Source: Mastigias papua (taxonomy: Eukaryota; Cnidaria; Scyphozoa; Rhizostomeae; Mastigiidae). From it: a DNA stretch of 64,000 nucleotides. The notes beneath the pieces were generated by a model. It saw only the letters and a program-made list of their open reading frames with translations, was not told the DNA's origin and did no database searches. The position numbers and the translations under genes were made by a program. The stretch lies in contig OZ025279.1 of the NCBI GenBank assembly GCA_964019165.1, positions 6,874,341 to 6,938,340 on the forward strand, read 5' to 3'. How positions within the stretch are numbered: the stretch's first letter is position 1; the number at the start of each line of letters is the position of its first letter. Shown here in pieces: positions 1-11,699 of the stretch.

Positions 1-1280
1 CGTGTAATACATCATAAGTCCTACCATCTGGTTTTACGGCCACTTCCCTGGCTCTGTGCCATATGTTCGAGATCTGATGTATGAGAAAGGAAGACTAAAA
101 ATCAAAATCATGTATCACTGGTCGAATTAAATCAATTTATACCTTATTTTTATTTTCAGGTATCAGGGAACTCTTAATATTATACCAGGGATGCCTGAAC
201 TTATTTTTGAGTGGGAGGGGCTTAGGAATAAGTTGTAAGGCCATATGGGAGTATGCAGCAATAGCGATAGTGGAGAGGGAGTAAGGGGTCAGGGGTCTAG
301 CCCCTGAAAAATGTTTGGGACTGCACCCTATTATTCAGTAGGAAATGCCCTGTTTGATTATGGATATACATGCTGTCTAGGTAGAAAAAGGCAGATAGAA
401 TCATTGGAATGTTTGCGAGAAAATTGAAAATGCTTTTTGCTACTCTATAAAGATTGACGCCAGATCAGGTAAAATGATAGAGACACGTTTTCAGAGCAAT
501 GGTATCATGTTAACCGCTAGGTGACCAAGAACGCAGACCCCTCCATGATGTTACATGTTTACAAGACTTTTGGATCAGTTTATTGCACTAAGTTTTGAAG
601 AAACTTGGGGTACTTACCTCCAATATGCCCTGATGACTCCGCCACTGGTACTCCTTGAAGGTGAGTGAACTTTAACATGGAAAAAGGGTATCTACTTTCT
701 ATTTGAATCGAATGCCTCAATCTTGAAAGTCATACATTGGCAGAAAAGTGGAAGGGCTGCAGATCACATGATCCCGAGCCCCCCGGCTCCAGCGTGCCTG
801 TTTTATTGCCAAATTTTGGCATCAAATTAAGAAACTCTTAATGCTAGGTACCGATCCAAGTTTCTTGCAAGAAAAAGTGTACTTTTCGAACGCAAGTATG
901 CAATGTACAGTCATGGATTGTTCAGTTAATACCACTGGAAAGTAACATTATCTTGATACAGTAATGAAAGGAAGTTTCCAATCCATATGTATAGAATATA
1001 TAACTACACGAAGCTTTTCATTTGGATTTGATGATACCTGTGCTCGCTGTAGTACAAATATCGCATACAGTATCAGGTAATTATGTCATTTCTGATCTCT
1101 GGCGTCATGGTGCCCGAAGTTTGAGGAGGGGGTGAGGGATTGCAGAAACTTCTCTTGTAGGTTACAGAATAGAGATACTCTGTAGGTTGTTGAATATGAA
1201 AAGTACAGCATATCAAGCATGACTTACAGAAAATATTGGACGTTAATTAATTTTGATATCTAACATTCTTCCAAAGAACT
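1..1280. other. No gene recognised
   Basis: No open frame, splice-flanked exon or recognisable repeat terminus stands out here. The composition is AT-rich with short simple-sequence stretches. It flanks the decayed Harbinger copy that follows. Confidence 0.4.
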
Positions 1281-1289
1281 GTCGAAATA

Positions 1290-2110
1290 TTAGACTGTAC
1301 TTCCATTTAGCATTATTAAAGCTGCAGTTATTTGCAATTCATGCCTATAATAACCAATCCAGAATTCATTGTCTAGTTTTTAAGGAACTTTATTGAAATA
1401 CCACAAAACAAACGCTTTTTGGCCACGCAGATTCTAACAATCTGGCAGTTGTTTTTACTTGAACAAAAGCTAAGGAAAGAAAATTTTGGTTCTCTCCCGG
1501 TCGGCATATTGGTCGAACAGTGCTATCTATGAATCCCTAGCAATTTTCAAGGGCATTTGTCTCCTTATGCACTGCTTTTGCATATTCAATAAGTTTGTCC
1601 TACTGTAACCAACGCTGCTCAAAACTAGTTAGAGGATATTTCCAAGCATCACTCAAATGTTGCGTAACTTTATAGACTATCAGGCATATTTCTGATTTAC
1701 TTCTTCCAAGTCTTGGGATTAAATGGCTGTATCGGCAAGGACAGGCATATCTCTTCAGCAACATACAAAGTCCCTCAACTGCCGAAGCAGTTGTTCCATT
1801 TGAACAGACAAACTTTGGAGCTAAAGGAGATGCCCGCAAAAGCCTCGGTATGTCTACCTTCTCGAAGTGAAATTCAGTTGTACATTAATCTTCATTCATG
1901 GGATGTAAATCAAAACACTCCTAATTCCAGTATGGAAAGATTGCCGCCTTCTTGTTCTTTTCAGAGGCGATGGTGGTGATATCTTCATCAATAATATCCT
2001 CAAGAAAGCAAAATGTAGATGCTGCAATAATATCTTCCGCCATTTTGTTTTTTCCCATGCCTCTTCTGAAATTCTGAAATCTAAACGATCAAACAGCACT
2101 GAACGACTTC
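1290..2110 (-). pseudogene. Decayed PIF/Harbinger (HARBI1-type) transposase
   Basis: Read on the minus strand from about 2100 down, several frames together give a protein of the Harbinger nuclease type. The region 1690-1810 encodes a stretch with the family look (GTTASAVEGLCMLLKR, then PCRYSHLIPRLGR), and 1485-1550 encodes GFIDSTVRPICRPGE, the segment that carries the first catalytic Asp of the DDE nuclease. Stops (for example just before GFID) and frameshifts break it, and the rest of the nuclease domain is not found. PIF/Harbinger transposases cut and paste DNA transposons with a separate Myb-like partner; no partner is visible. No TIR pair was identified, so the borders are approximate. 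The call rests on motif recognition, not on a search. Confidence 0.7.
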
Positions 2111-3005
2111 CAGTGCGATCGCAAGGACCTACCGGAAGAACTTGAACTCGAGCTCATTTTCGAAGTGAATCTAAACCCCCCCCCTATTGATTACCCATTG
2201 GGGGGGGAGTTTAGGAATACATGCAGGAATCTTGAACCAATATTAGACTTTATCACTCGATGCACAATCATTATCCACTTTCAATTTACAGGAAAGCAAA
2301 GATTGTGGCAAAGGAAGTTCTTCCAGTAGGTGTTCTTGCTGTGTACGCAGTTTTTTGGCGAAGTGAAGATGCTCTAGAGCAGTTGGAGTGTAAATAATAT
2401 TTCTAATATATTTATGATTTTCATGAATCGTAAGCTATTCCTCTTGATCCCCATTATTACGTATACGAAGTAAAACCTACAGTAAGTGCCGACTTTATTC
2501 ATTTTTGTGCAGTTATAAATCAAAATTGTGGATCTGTGCTTGGGAAGAAAAATGTGGGTTAGTAAATAGGGGGAAACCTATTTATTATGCGTAGGTCATC
2601 AAAGCTTACACAGGTGAACATGCATGCTAATGATATGTATTTTTGATTTCTTAATCTTTAAGTAATATCAATCTTTATTATTTTGCCCTGTAGGTGACTC
2701 AGTAGTGTCTAGTTTCCGTAACACCCTTTGCGTACTTCAAAGGAATGACCAAACCATATTGTTACTAATGGATTTATCATTGGAGAGATTTCAGTCCGTT
2801 GGTAACTTTCCCCGAGTTGAAGATTAAATTAATAATACAGTAGAACTCGCATAATTCGGATCTAATTGGGCCGCCTAATTTCGTCCGGATTAAAGCAAAT
2901 CCGGATTACGTTAAAATTTTTTTCAGTGACCCCGTTAAATGTATGTTGTTGTTTGGAGGTCACTCCCAGCATACTTCGGATTCACGTACAATGTCATAAA
3001 TCAAG

Positions 3006-3135
3006 TCACTCCTGAATACCTATTGAAGGATGGGTTGTGCAGTTGTCGACTACCATTGCAATTTTTTTATGTTTAAGTTTTATTTGTCTGTCTAGTTTCG
3101 TTAACCATTCAGTGAACATTTCCTTTGTCATCCAC
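3006..3135 (-). pseudogene. Tigger transposase, DDE part after the insertion
   Basis: This short minus-strand stretch encodes MTKEMFTEWLTKLDRQ followed by KIAMVVDNCTTHPS; the D in VVDNC is the second catalytic Asp of the Tigger DDE domain. It is the direct continuation of the coding piece that ends at 23404. Shortly after THPS the family's usual continuation is lost and a stop follows, so the third catalytic acidic residue is absent. The copy is therefore internally deleted as well as interrupted. Confidence 0.8.
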
Positions 3136-3187
3136 TGTGCCGTGGCAGGTCTGACTAGCGTGGCAGGGATGACTAGATACGTCACAG
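3136..3187 (+). repeat. Left TIR of the integrase-type transposon
   Basis: It starts TGTGCCGTGGCAGG and matches, inverted, the end at 23352-23403 over 52 bp. Differences are confined to positions 4-6 and 13 counted from the tip. The flanking hexamer ATCCAC lies at 3130-3135. Confidence 0.9.
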
Positions 3188-3237
3188 CGTTTTTTAACCA
3201 ATTGCAGATTAGGGCCAGATCCTTTCTGTCGACCAAA

Positions 3238-3480
3238 TTAGTGACGTATTTCCTTTGCGAATTCCCATTGTTTTCTTAAACGGGGGTATTTGGAATACAT
3301 CCAGCCTCGCCATTTATTCCATCGCTTTGTGTTTACAGTGAGTGAGAGTGCTGGACTTACAGATAGCCCATATTTTGGTTCTTGCAGATAAACCTTACTT
3401 TGGTTAGGTCGAAATACAAAATGATTATCCAGGTATATAGGAATCTTTTCACGATGATAGCTAACAGTTAACAACTTCAA
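3238..3480 (-). CDS. Unassigned short ORF beside the left TIR
   Basis: An 80-codon open frame lies just inside the left (downstream) end of the TIR transposon, on the same strand as its transposase. The product is basic and aromatic-rich towards its end (NKWRGWMYSKYPRLRKQW). I recognise no domain. It could be a terminal exon of the element's gene, a small accessory ORF or chance. No start context or partner exon supports it. Confidence 0.2.
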   Translation of the reverse strand: MKLLTVSYHREKIPIYLDNHFVFRPNQSKVYLQEPKYGLSVSPALSLTVNTKRWNKWRGWMYSKYPRLRKQWEFAKEIRH

Positions 3481-3786
3481 TCCTCGACTAGTTTATTGCC
3501 ACTTGCTTACATATCACGAGCTTAGGCCCATATTGTCATCGGAAATATGCCATCAAGCCAATTTACGATTATTTCTTCCAGAAAACATGCAGCGAAATCT
3601 AGATTGGCAAATCCAACTGTAATTTGCTGGTTTTATTTCATCTACAATGTATAAATGTTCAGACAATGTTAGACTTAGTAAGGTGAAATACTTTAATGGG
3701 ACCTTCCATCTGTAACTGACAACAAGCCAAATCCAACCACCCCGTAACTGGCTTCTAACTGCAAGACTTTATAGACAAACATGTCT

Positions 3787-4985
3787 CCTCAACAATTTTA
3801 AAGTTTTTATCGCCATACTAAGTTTTGGTGGACTCTTTTCCTCAATTTGACAAAAACCCTAACATGGACTACAAAGCGTTGGAAGGGGAAATTAGAAAAA
3901 GCTACCCAAACACCCCAAATATTCAAGGATTGTTACTAACTGAGATGATTCGTAGAAAAAACGTATTTCCTCAACAATTTTAAGGTTTTCATTTCCATAC
4001 TAAGTTTTGGTGGACTCTTTTCCTCAATTTGACAAAACCCTAACATGGACTGCATAGCGTTGGAAGGGGAAATTAGAAAAAGCTACCTAAACACCCCAAA
4101 TATTCAAGGATTGTTACTAACTGAGATGATTCGTAGAAAAAACGTATTTCCTCAACAATTTTAAGGTTTTCATTTCCATACTAAGTTTTGGTGGACTCTT
4201 TTCCTCAATTTGACAAAAACCCTAACATGGACTGCATAGCGTTGGAAGGGGAAATTAGAAAAAGCTACCCAAACACCCCAAATATTCAAGGATTGTTACT
4301 AACTGAGAAGATTCCTAGAAAAAACGTATTTCCTCAACAATTTTAAGGTTTTCATCGCCATACTAAGTTTTGGTGGACTCTTTTCCTCAATTTGACAAAA
4401 ACCCTAACATGGACTGCATAGCGTTGGAAGGGGAAATTAGAAAAAGCTACCCAAACACCCCAAATGTTCAAGGATTGTTACTAACTGAGATGATTCGTAG
4501 AAAAAACGTATTTCCTCAACAATTTTAAGGTTTTCATTTCCATACTAAGTTTTGGTGGACTCTTTTCCTCAATTTGACAAAAACCCTAACATGGACTGCA
4601 TAGCGTTGGAAGGGGAAATTAGAAAAAGCTACCCAAACACCCCAAATGTTCAAGGATTGTTACTAACTGAGGAGATTCCTAGAAAATACGTATTTCCTCA
4701 ACAATTTTAAGGTTTTCGTCGCCATACTAAGTTTTGGTGGATTCTTTTCCTCAATTTGACAAAAACCCTAACATGGACTGCATAGCGTTGGAAGGGGAAA
4801 TTAGAAAAAGCTACCCAAACACCCCAAATATTCAAGAATTGTTACTAACTGAGATGATTCGTAGAAAAAACGTATTTCCTCAACAATTTTAAGGTTTTCG
4901 TCGCCATACTAAGTTTTGGTGGACTCTTTTCCTCAATTTGACAAAAACCCTAACATGGACTGCATAGCGTTGGAAGGGCGAAATA
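3787..4985 (+). repeat. 182-bp satellite, about 6.6 tandem copies
   Basis: Units begin at about 3787, 3969, 4150, 4332, 4514, 4696 and 4878, each starting CCTCAACAATTTTAA. The period is 181-182 bp and units differ by only a few substitutions. The last unit is cut at about 4980. The array lies inside the TIR transposon, between its left TIR and the transposase gene. Units contain no long open frame. Confidence 0.95.
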
Positions 4986-5107
4986 AGGAAATAACCTACA
5001 TAATATAGGCATAGTGGCGGACATGTTTCGCTGTAAGTAACCCTAAGGCTTAGCGAAATTTTTCCGTGTTTGTAATTGCGCCAATAAAGAAGGGAAATCT
5101 GCAAGTA

Positions 5108-5282
5108 CAGTGGAATCCCGTTCTGTCAGACTCTCAAGGGAGATTGGAAATTTGTGCGAATTAAGGAATGTCAGAGATGATCAATTCTTGCAATAATTTG
5201 CAGTGCGTCCAAGGGGAATGGAAATCAGTCCGACTAAGCGAACGTCCGACTTATCCAAGGAATGGCTTAACAGGATTTACTG
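5108..5282. mobile_element. Short Tigger-type MITE
   Basis: A 175-bp element flanked by TA (5106-5107, 5283-5284). Its ends read CAGTGGAATCC inward and GGATTTACTG outward, an imperfect inverted repeat. It has no coding capacity and is nested in the TIR transposon. Confidence 0.7.
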
Positions 5283-5452
5283 TAAGTGTACACCAAAGAG
5301 TAACAATAACAGCCCAAGCATAACAGTCAACAGTTACTGACAAAAGATGGAGAAATACGTTAAGAAAATTATGCATGAATTACATATCTCACCTGAAATA
5401 ATTTGTGGCTTACAATTTGATTTTCCTGACTTTTCCTCCACTTGGATTAATA

Positions 5453-6140
5453 CAGCGGACTCTCTCTCTAATTCGAACATGAAAAGGGGTAAATCTTTTG
5501 TTCGATTTAGAGAGGGATTAAAATTATAGAAACCCTCTCTAATTCGAATTTCAAAGCACTAAAGTTACCTATTCCAATTATAGAGAGACATTCGTACTTC
5601 ACAAAATTGAGAAACAGTTTGTCTGGCAACGGTGCTATATTTTCGTGTCGGTTTTCCTTCTTTTTGTTTTTCTATGTTCAGCTCCTTTGCAGAATTTCAC
5701 GCTGTTTATTTGATCAGCACACCACTAACAGTAACATTTTCTGATCTTAGTCCTGAAAGTGCAAGCCATTGGAGGACGCCTTTATTTATTTCATCATAGG
5801 TATCAACTATCACCCTTTCCGTCGTAGCACTCACGTTCTCTAATGTTTCCAATGCTTTATATATATCTTTCTAAGTAGAATGTGAACTTGTTGGGAGACT
5901 AAATTGCTTTTTACATTCATTTCTCGACTCACTTTTCTCCATCTCGAATATAACTGTATATTTGAATGCTTACCTTTGTTCTTTGTGTTGCCTTCGCTGC
6001 ATCTTTCTATCAAATGTTCAGGGAGAGTTATTCACCATTGGGCAATTGCCAATTTAAAAAATGAGAAGATCATTTGCAGGTGGTCATGGGCTAGCTTACA
6101 CGTCAAGACCTCGAATTACAGAGAGGATCCTATTATAAGG
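5453..6140 (-). pseudogene. Decayed Tigger/pogo copy
   Basis: The left end CAGCGGACTCTCTC follows a TA (5451-5452) and has the look of a Tigger TIR; the right end near 6105-6140 is a mutated counterpart, so this border is approximate. On the minus strand at about 5860-5640 the six frames give a piece like the CENP-B-type DNA-binding domain of these transposases (LQWLALSGLRSENVTVSG), broken by stops. No DDE domain was found. Confidence 0.5.
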
Positions 6141-6349
6141 CCTGAAAGTCATTGCAATTATGCAGGCTTTCCAATTAAGGAGATTAGAATTGCAGACAGA
6201 AAATTATGTTTCTTAATGATATATCACTGTGACTATGGATTTGTTACAATTATGCACATATGCCAATATGCGAAATTCCGTGACAATTCCAGGTTTTCAT
6301 CAATTTTCCCTAAAAATGGTTTATTTTCCCGGTTGTTATGATATTTGTC

Positions 6350-8250
6350 TTACTAAGTCAAGAAGAAATTTCCTTCAATAACGGTTTCTATCATGAATAT
6401 TGGTAGATCTTGTGCTGATAATGGGTCTTGCTTCTTACAATGAATGCGGTCGAGAGTTCTACGTGAAAACCCAACCACAATCGCTGCATATCATAGAATG
6501 CTTATATGCAACTATGATGTCTAGATCTAACAGGACTGACACAGAGAGAAGGAAAATACCAACGATATATAATGCTTCATGATTCGCCAAAAAATATGTT
6601 TATGCAATAGTAACTCTATCTAAAAATGATGCTAGGTGCTCTTGGTTTAAAGCCCGAACTCCACGACAAGGAGGCACCTTCTGTTCGGGGTTCCTTTCTT
6701 AAAAAACGCGCTAAGCTATGATGGAATGATGAAATTCATTTGGGTAGCACTCCGTAAGAGGAATTCCTCCCCTCTATGCTACAATATGATGAATGATTGG
6801 CCATACAGAAATATATGTGAAATAGACATGTTCTAGATATGGTAAGGAAAGAGGGATATATTTCCTTGCTCAAAATTACACAACGTTATTCCTCATCATC
6901 ATCATCATTCCATCATAAAGACAGCGAAAGGAATTCATGTCCACAAAAGGTGCACTTCTGAGGACATGTCAAGCATAAACTGTCTTTTACAGGTGAAAGT
7001 TAATGATACGTACTTAAATACACAGTACACAGTGTTTCAATGTCTATCCAGCATTTGCTGACATAATGATTAGAAATGAACAATAAAATTACATGTAAGT
7101 CACGATAAAAGCACTATAAAAAAATATTGACAATGCACTTTCCAAGCGTTATGCGCCATCTGTTTTGAATGAAGGTTACCTTTATCTTATTAGGATTGAA
7201 ATGGGGAGCTATATAATTCTCTGCTATTTAAACAAAAGCCAATCCTGTACGTGACTGTCCACGAATAAAAATCCCTTCAAATATTATAGTTATTGTATTT
7301 AACGTCCATCTGCTAATAGTTCGTGCCCCAAAAACTGGATGAATGTTCTAGACCCATCACTAAATAACAATACCGCAAGAGCTAACAATCTATGGTGAAA
7401 GTACAAATCAGAGGTGGAAACTTCACCTTTCCGGGAACCCACGTATCTTGCCGAAAAGTTTGTGCCAAAATTAAAAAGAACATGGACGTACGCGATGTTA
7501 CTTGGAACCCATTTCTCTGAACTGAGTTGGCACATGCACCAGTCTAAAATGTGCATGTGGGGGATGACAGCTAGACAGTAAGCAATGTTGTCTATCATTG
7601 ATAAAACTAACCAGCTGAATAGCTGCACATAATGCTAGAATTATGCAAGTAGACAGTTTGGTAAAAAAAGATACACAGCAAGTACTTACACGTAACTAAG
7701 ACAGTATGACACACTTTTTAGATGTTTTTGAAACACTATTTTTTCATAGTTTTTGTTGGGCAATGGTAAATAGTAACATATAGAATAGTTTAATATTATA
7801 AAGCATACGACTACGCTTTAATGAAAGGTTACAATGCTATACATAAATTTAAAAATACCAGATAAAACATACAATCCGTTAAAACCACCAACTGACCAAA
7901 CAGCAACCAGCATCATGAAGGATGCAATGAGTGATTCATCTACTGAGTGAACTGTACCATAACGGAAAAGGTAGTGCGCCACCAACATGCTGCAGTAGGG
8001 ATCATTACGGAATGTAGAGAAGGAAAACATTCGAAGGTAAAGAAGGTATTGAAGAATATAGAATAAAGTAAGGCATCCAGCCACAGTTTCATCCAATCAG
8101 GCACTCCCAAGGGGTTGGTTACCCAAGCTCGTGTTATTCCTGAAAGGAATCCACAGTAACACAGATACCAAACTACGACTATGAGATGAAGAGGTAAGCA
8201 GTAAGTGGTTACTTCGTTTGCAAAGAGAACGATTCTATCTATGCTCGTGT
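6350..8250. other. No confident gene; possible decayed protease tail
   Basis: Two minus-strand frames (8096-7818 and 7628-7299) lie downstream of the transposase, on its strand. They show no clear domain by eye. They may be broken remains of the C-terminal part of the transposase gene, because that ORF ends just after what looks like the start of a papain-fold protease domain. A 13-bp direct repeat (GCTCGTGTTATTC) occurs at about 8129 and 8241, close to the end of the transposase ORF. A short ATC-type simple repeat lies near 6895-6915. Confidence 0.3.
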
Positions 8251-8253
8251 TAT

Positions 8254-11246
8254 TCAGGAGTTTTCAGCTATAGAGAACCCTAACATTTCAAGCCAAAGAA
8301 AAGCCATTTCAAGCCAAAGATTGTCAGTCACTAAGTTGAAGTCATTAGGACTCAGTGAAAACTGACCAATTGTATTTTGAAGAGCACACATCCCACAAAA
8401 AGCTGTACCTCCTCCCTGCATTTGGATATGTAGCTCATCTTCCTCACATCTGAAAGAAACTAATTTAACATGTTCACTTAAATTAACTGGAAAAGTGGAG
8501 AAGGCTACATCAAGAAAATATCTAAGGTTCTTCTCCATCTTTCCTGTGTTGACTGACTCTCCATTCTGCCAGTTCTGATTGAGCTTGAGCTTAAACTTCT
8601 CCAAAAGCTGCCTAGTACTACCAGCAATTGCAGAAGCCAAAAGAGCATTGCATTTTTCTTCTGCACTAGCTACTAATGTAGATTGAGGCTGCGTTGCTAA
8701 TCGTGGGATTTCACAAGCAGAGATGCCATCACAGGTGATGGAAGTTTTAGCTCGTTTGCTTGTTGGCTCATTCCCATTTGAAGGGGATTTGTGCTTGCCT
8801 TTCTTTATCTGCGCTGTGCTTGAATCCCATTTACAAAGCTGTGAGGTTTTCAAACCACAACGTTCTACAAAGTTAAGTGCTAGTTGTCTACAACAATAAT
8901 GGGAACAACAAGATGTAGTATCTTGAAAGCAATCTACGCACTGATGAGGACTATCCTCCTCAAGGAAAGCTGTAAGTTTTTCGCTGAAACATACTCTTCT
9001 TTTCCTTTCCCAAGCAACAGTACCGTATAGAAAGAAAGGAAATCCAGCCTGCTTTAACTCATCAAGTCTCGCGAGAAAAGAAGCATGCATTGCACGTTGC
9101 TGGTCCGGGTTAGACGATCCATATAGCTCAGATAACACACCACAATCCAGACAACAAAATAACTTTGCAAAAGAACTTCTGATGTCGAAAGGGAATGCTC
9201 TTGCATATGAACTCTTTTCCTTGTAAATTTTTCTTCTAATTTGAAGACCAAAATCAGATATTGCTTCCAAAACTGCCTTTCTAGTTCTTTTGGCAAATCT
9301 AGGAGATGAATCTGACACAGCTGAAGAACTGTCTTCATTCGCCTTAAACAAAACCATTTCTCCCTGAAATACATTCTTCTGGTAGAGCCCACCACTGTCT
9401 GGAAGGTTCAGTTTATACATGGAAGAGGGTAGGACTTCCACCACCTCGGCAATGACATTAAGAGGAAGGAGATGATCTTTTTTACCTCTCAATCCATGAC
9501 CTGAATTTAAGTCGGGGTTTTTAACAAGAACTGTGTCGCCAACAGAAAACTTGTCACCCAAACAGTTTTTCAGGTCTCTCTCGATATTCTGATGGATAGT
9601 CATTTCTGTAGATTCAAGAAGCTTCAAACTGCTCAAATAGCGAGATTTTGATATATTAAAGAGACAAGAGGGAAACTCACGGCTGGTAACCTCTATTTCT
9701 TCACTTATGTCTTTGTCTTCTTGATCCATCTGAAGGAAAGGACTTGCAAACTTACTATCATCTTCCGAATGATCTACAAATAAAGTCTTGGATAGAGAAG
9801 AGCCAAGACAGGATTGCATTATTTCAGTTGCAGAGATAGTCTTCTGAGAAGATGCGTCAGCAGTAGCTGAGCAATCAACAAATTCCTTTTTCAGTGGACT
9901 GTCTTCCTCCCCACTTGAGCTGAGACCATCATCTGCGCAAGAAGTTGCTTCATCATCACTCGAACTGTTATTGGATGCAACAGATGATGCTTTAAGAACA
10001 CTGTCCTCAGGTATAGTAGTGAACCCAAGGCTATTGCAATCACGATTTCTGTAGACACGGAAGGGAATGTCATCAATTGTAAAGTGATACGATTTGTTTA
10101 TCTTATCTGCTATGCCAGGAAGTAAGAGGGGCCATATTTTTCTTTGCTCTTCCTCAGAAGCACCTTGCAGCAGCCTTCTTAGGTAAGCCTTCACTGTTTT
10201 ATTCAAATTCTCGACTTGCCCTTGATGCCTTGGCGTGTATGGCTTTCCTCTTACTATCCTAAAGCCATAGTCTTTGCTCAACTGCTTGATAAGACTGTTA
10301 ACAAACTCTTTCCCATTGTCAGACTGAAGAATATCAGGTGCACCCTCAACATCAAAGAGAAATTTGATAACCCTATATACCATGGGTGCCGTTTTGCGCT
10401 GAAGAGGAAATAGCCAACAAAATTTACTAAAACAGCACTTAATGCTCAAAATATAGCGAAAGCCCCAAGGGTTATCCTTCATGTAGCTTCTCCTCCGTGG
10501 AGCCATGTCTATGAGGTCATATTGTATTCTTTCATGAGGATGGAATGACCTAATAGGCTGTGGGGGTGCCAATTGTGTTGAAGGCAGTGTAGTATTTACA
10601 CGGCATGACTCACAATCTTTCAAGAAGGATCTTATTTCTTTGAAGACTCCTTTAAAAAAGAATTTTCTATTAAACGTTTTACTGAGAGCATTTATTCCTC
10701 CTGGAACACAACTGCTACTTCCATCGATCGTTTTTGTGCAATGGAGGTCAGTTAGAACATCCGTGACATTCTCAAGGCATATTACTTCTTTACAGTCAAT
10801 AAGTTCTTTGTTACACTTACTGTATGAATGGTGCAAAACAACAGGCAGTTCATTGTACCTGTCTACAATGAAATTACCCAAGCTATCTATTTTTAAAGAA
10901 TAGATTGGCTTCAATTGATTCCTTCCCAAAAAAAAGTTTCGAGCGTTCTTCAATACAAAAGACTTCAAAGCGAGAATCTGAGGCTTTGAAAAACATTCCA
11001 AAATGACACTTTGAGAAAAATCTCTGTTATACCGTATAACCAAAACTTTCAAGATCATTATCAGCTAAGATTTGGTCATTGGTCCCTTGAAAGAAAGATC
11101 GCTCATTGGTTCTATATCTAGGGTGAGGATCTTTGACATAACTTCACTATTCCTAGGTGACTGTGAAGTGGGTGCAGGACTGTTAGCAACCACATCTGAC
11201 CTTTCTCCATCTGGCACAGGACACAAAGGTGAAAAATCTACTACAT
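8254..11246 (-). CDS. Integrase-type DDE transposase, main exon
   Basis: The exon starts after a TTAG acceptor (11248-11247) and carries a 934-residue open frame from 11058. It begins with a partly eroded zinc-binding region (Cys149, Cys152). The rve/integrase core follows: YDLIDM (Asp181 or Asp184), SDNGKEF (Asp247) and GQVENLNK (Glu283), so all three catalytic acids are present. A basic beta-rich part near 520-560 (VGDTVLVKNPD) resembles the tail of KRBA2-like proteins. A Cys/His-rich stretch follows (about 660-780), and last a segment like the catalytic-Cys region of Josephin/OTU proteases (TAFCGMCALQNTIG, Cys888). The ORF stops soon after, so the protease part is incomplete. An in-frame TAG at 11067-11065 separates the 60 upstream codons from the ATG at 11058. 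Confidence 0.85.
11065..11067 (-). other. In-frame TAG in the transposase reading frame
   Basis: The codon order is TCT-TAG-CTG-ATA-ATG, in the frame of both the upstream exon part and the 934-codon ORF. It is either a disabling point mutation or a place where translation restarts at the ATG nine bases on. Confidence 0.8.
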
Positions 11247-11638
11247 CTAAAAAAGATAACTGTTCGTTTTAGTCATATGTACTCAACATCATAATATATA
11301 ATAATAACTGTCAAAGATATCTATTTTTTACGCTGATTTTAGAGATAAGAGGAATATCCATATGATCTGTAAATGCTTACTGGGAAAATTAAAAATATTA
11401 ATAATAATCACGACTGTCTATATGGTCTGACAAAATAAGCAGAAATAATCAATCATATAAGAGTATTCTTCATGAGCAAGAACTAGTCTGATCAGTCAAT
11501 ATGTATGAAGACAAATCTTGACAGTGACAGAAGGCACAGGGTAGAACATTTAGGTCTCCTAATTCCTGTTTGCCCCCAACCATATACCGAACAATGTTCT
11601 AACGAGGTTTTGCACTAAATGATTTATAAATAAGATAC

Positions 11639-11693
11639 CATCTCCTTCAAAGAAAGCCTGCAACAATTCTTTCATTTGCTGATCTTCTGCCAT
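11639..11693 (-). CDS. Transposase first coding exon
   Basis: The exon reads MAEDQQMKELLQAFFEGD plus one base and ends at a GTATC donor (11638). An acceptor-like TTTTACAG lies just upstream of the ATG, so a 5' untranslated exon may precede it. Splicing to 11246 joins phase 1 to phase 1 and keeps the frame open into the transposase exon. The intron is 392 bp (11638-11247) with GT-AG ends. This start is inferred from splice phase alone. Confidence 0.6.
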
Positions 11694-11699
11694 CTTGTC

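Noticed and set aside
1713..1979. An 88-codon plus-strand ORF
   Set aside because: It is antisense to the recognisable Harbinger transposase remnant.
5904..6341. A 145-codon plus-strand ORF
   Set aside because: It overlaps the decayed Tigger copy, reads antisense to its coding remnant and shows no domain.
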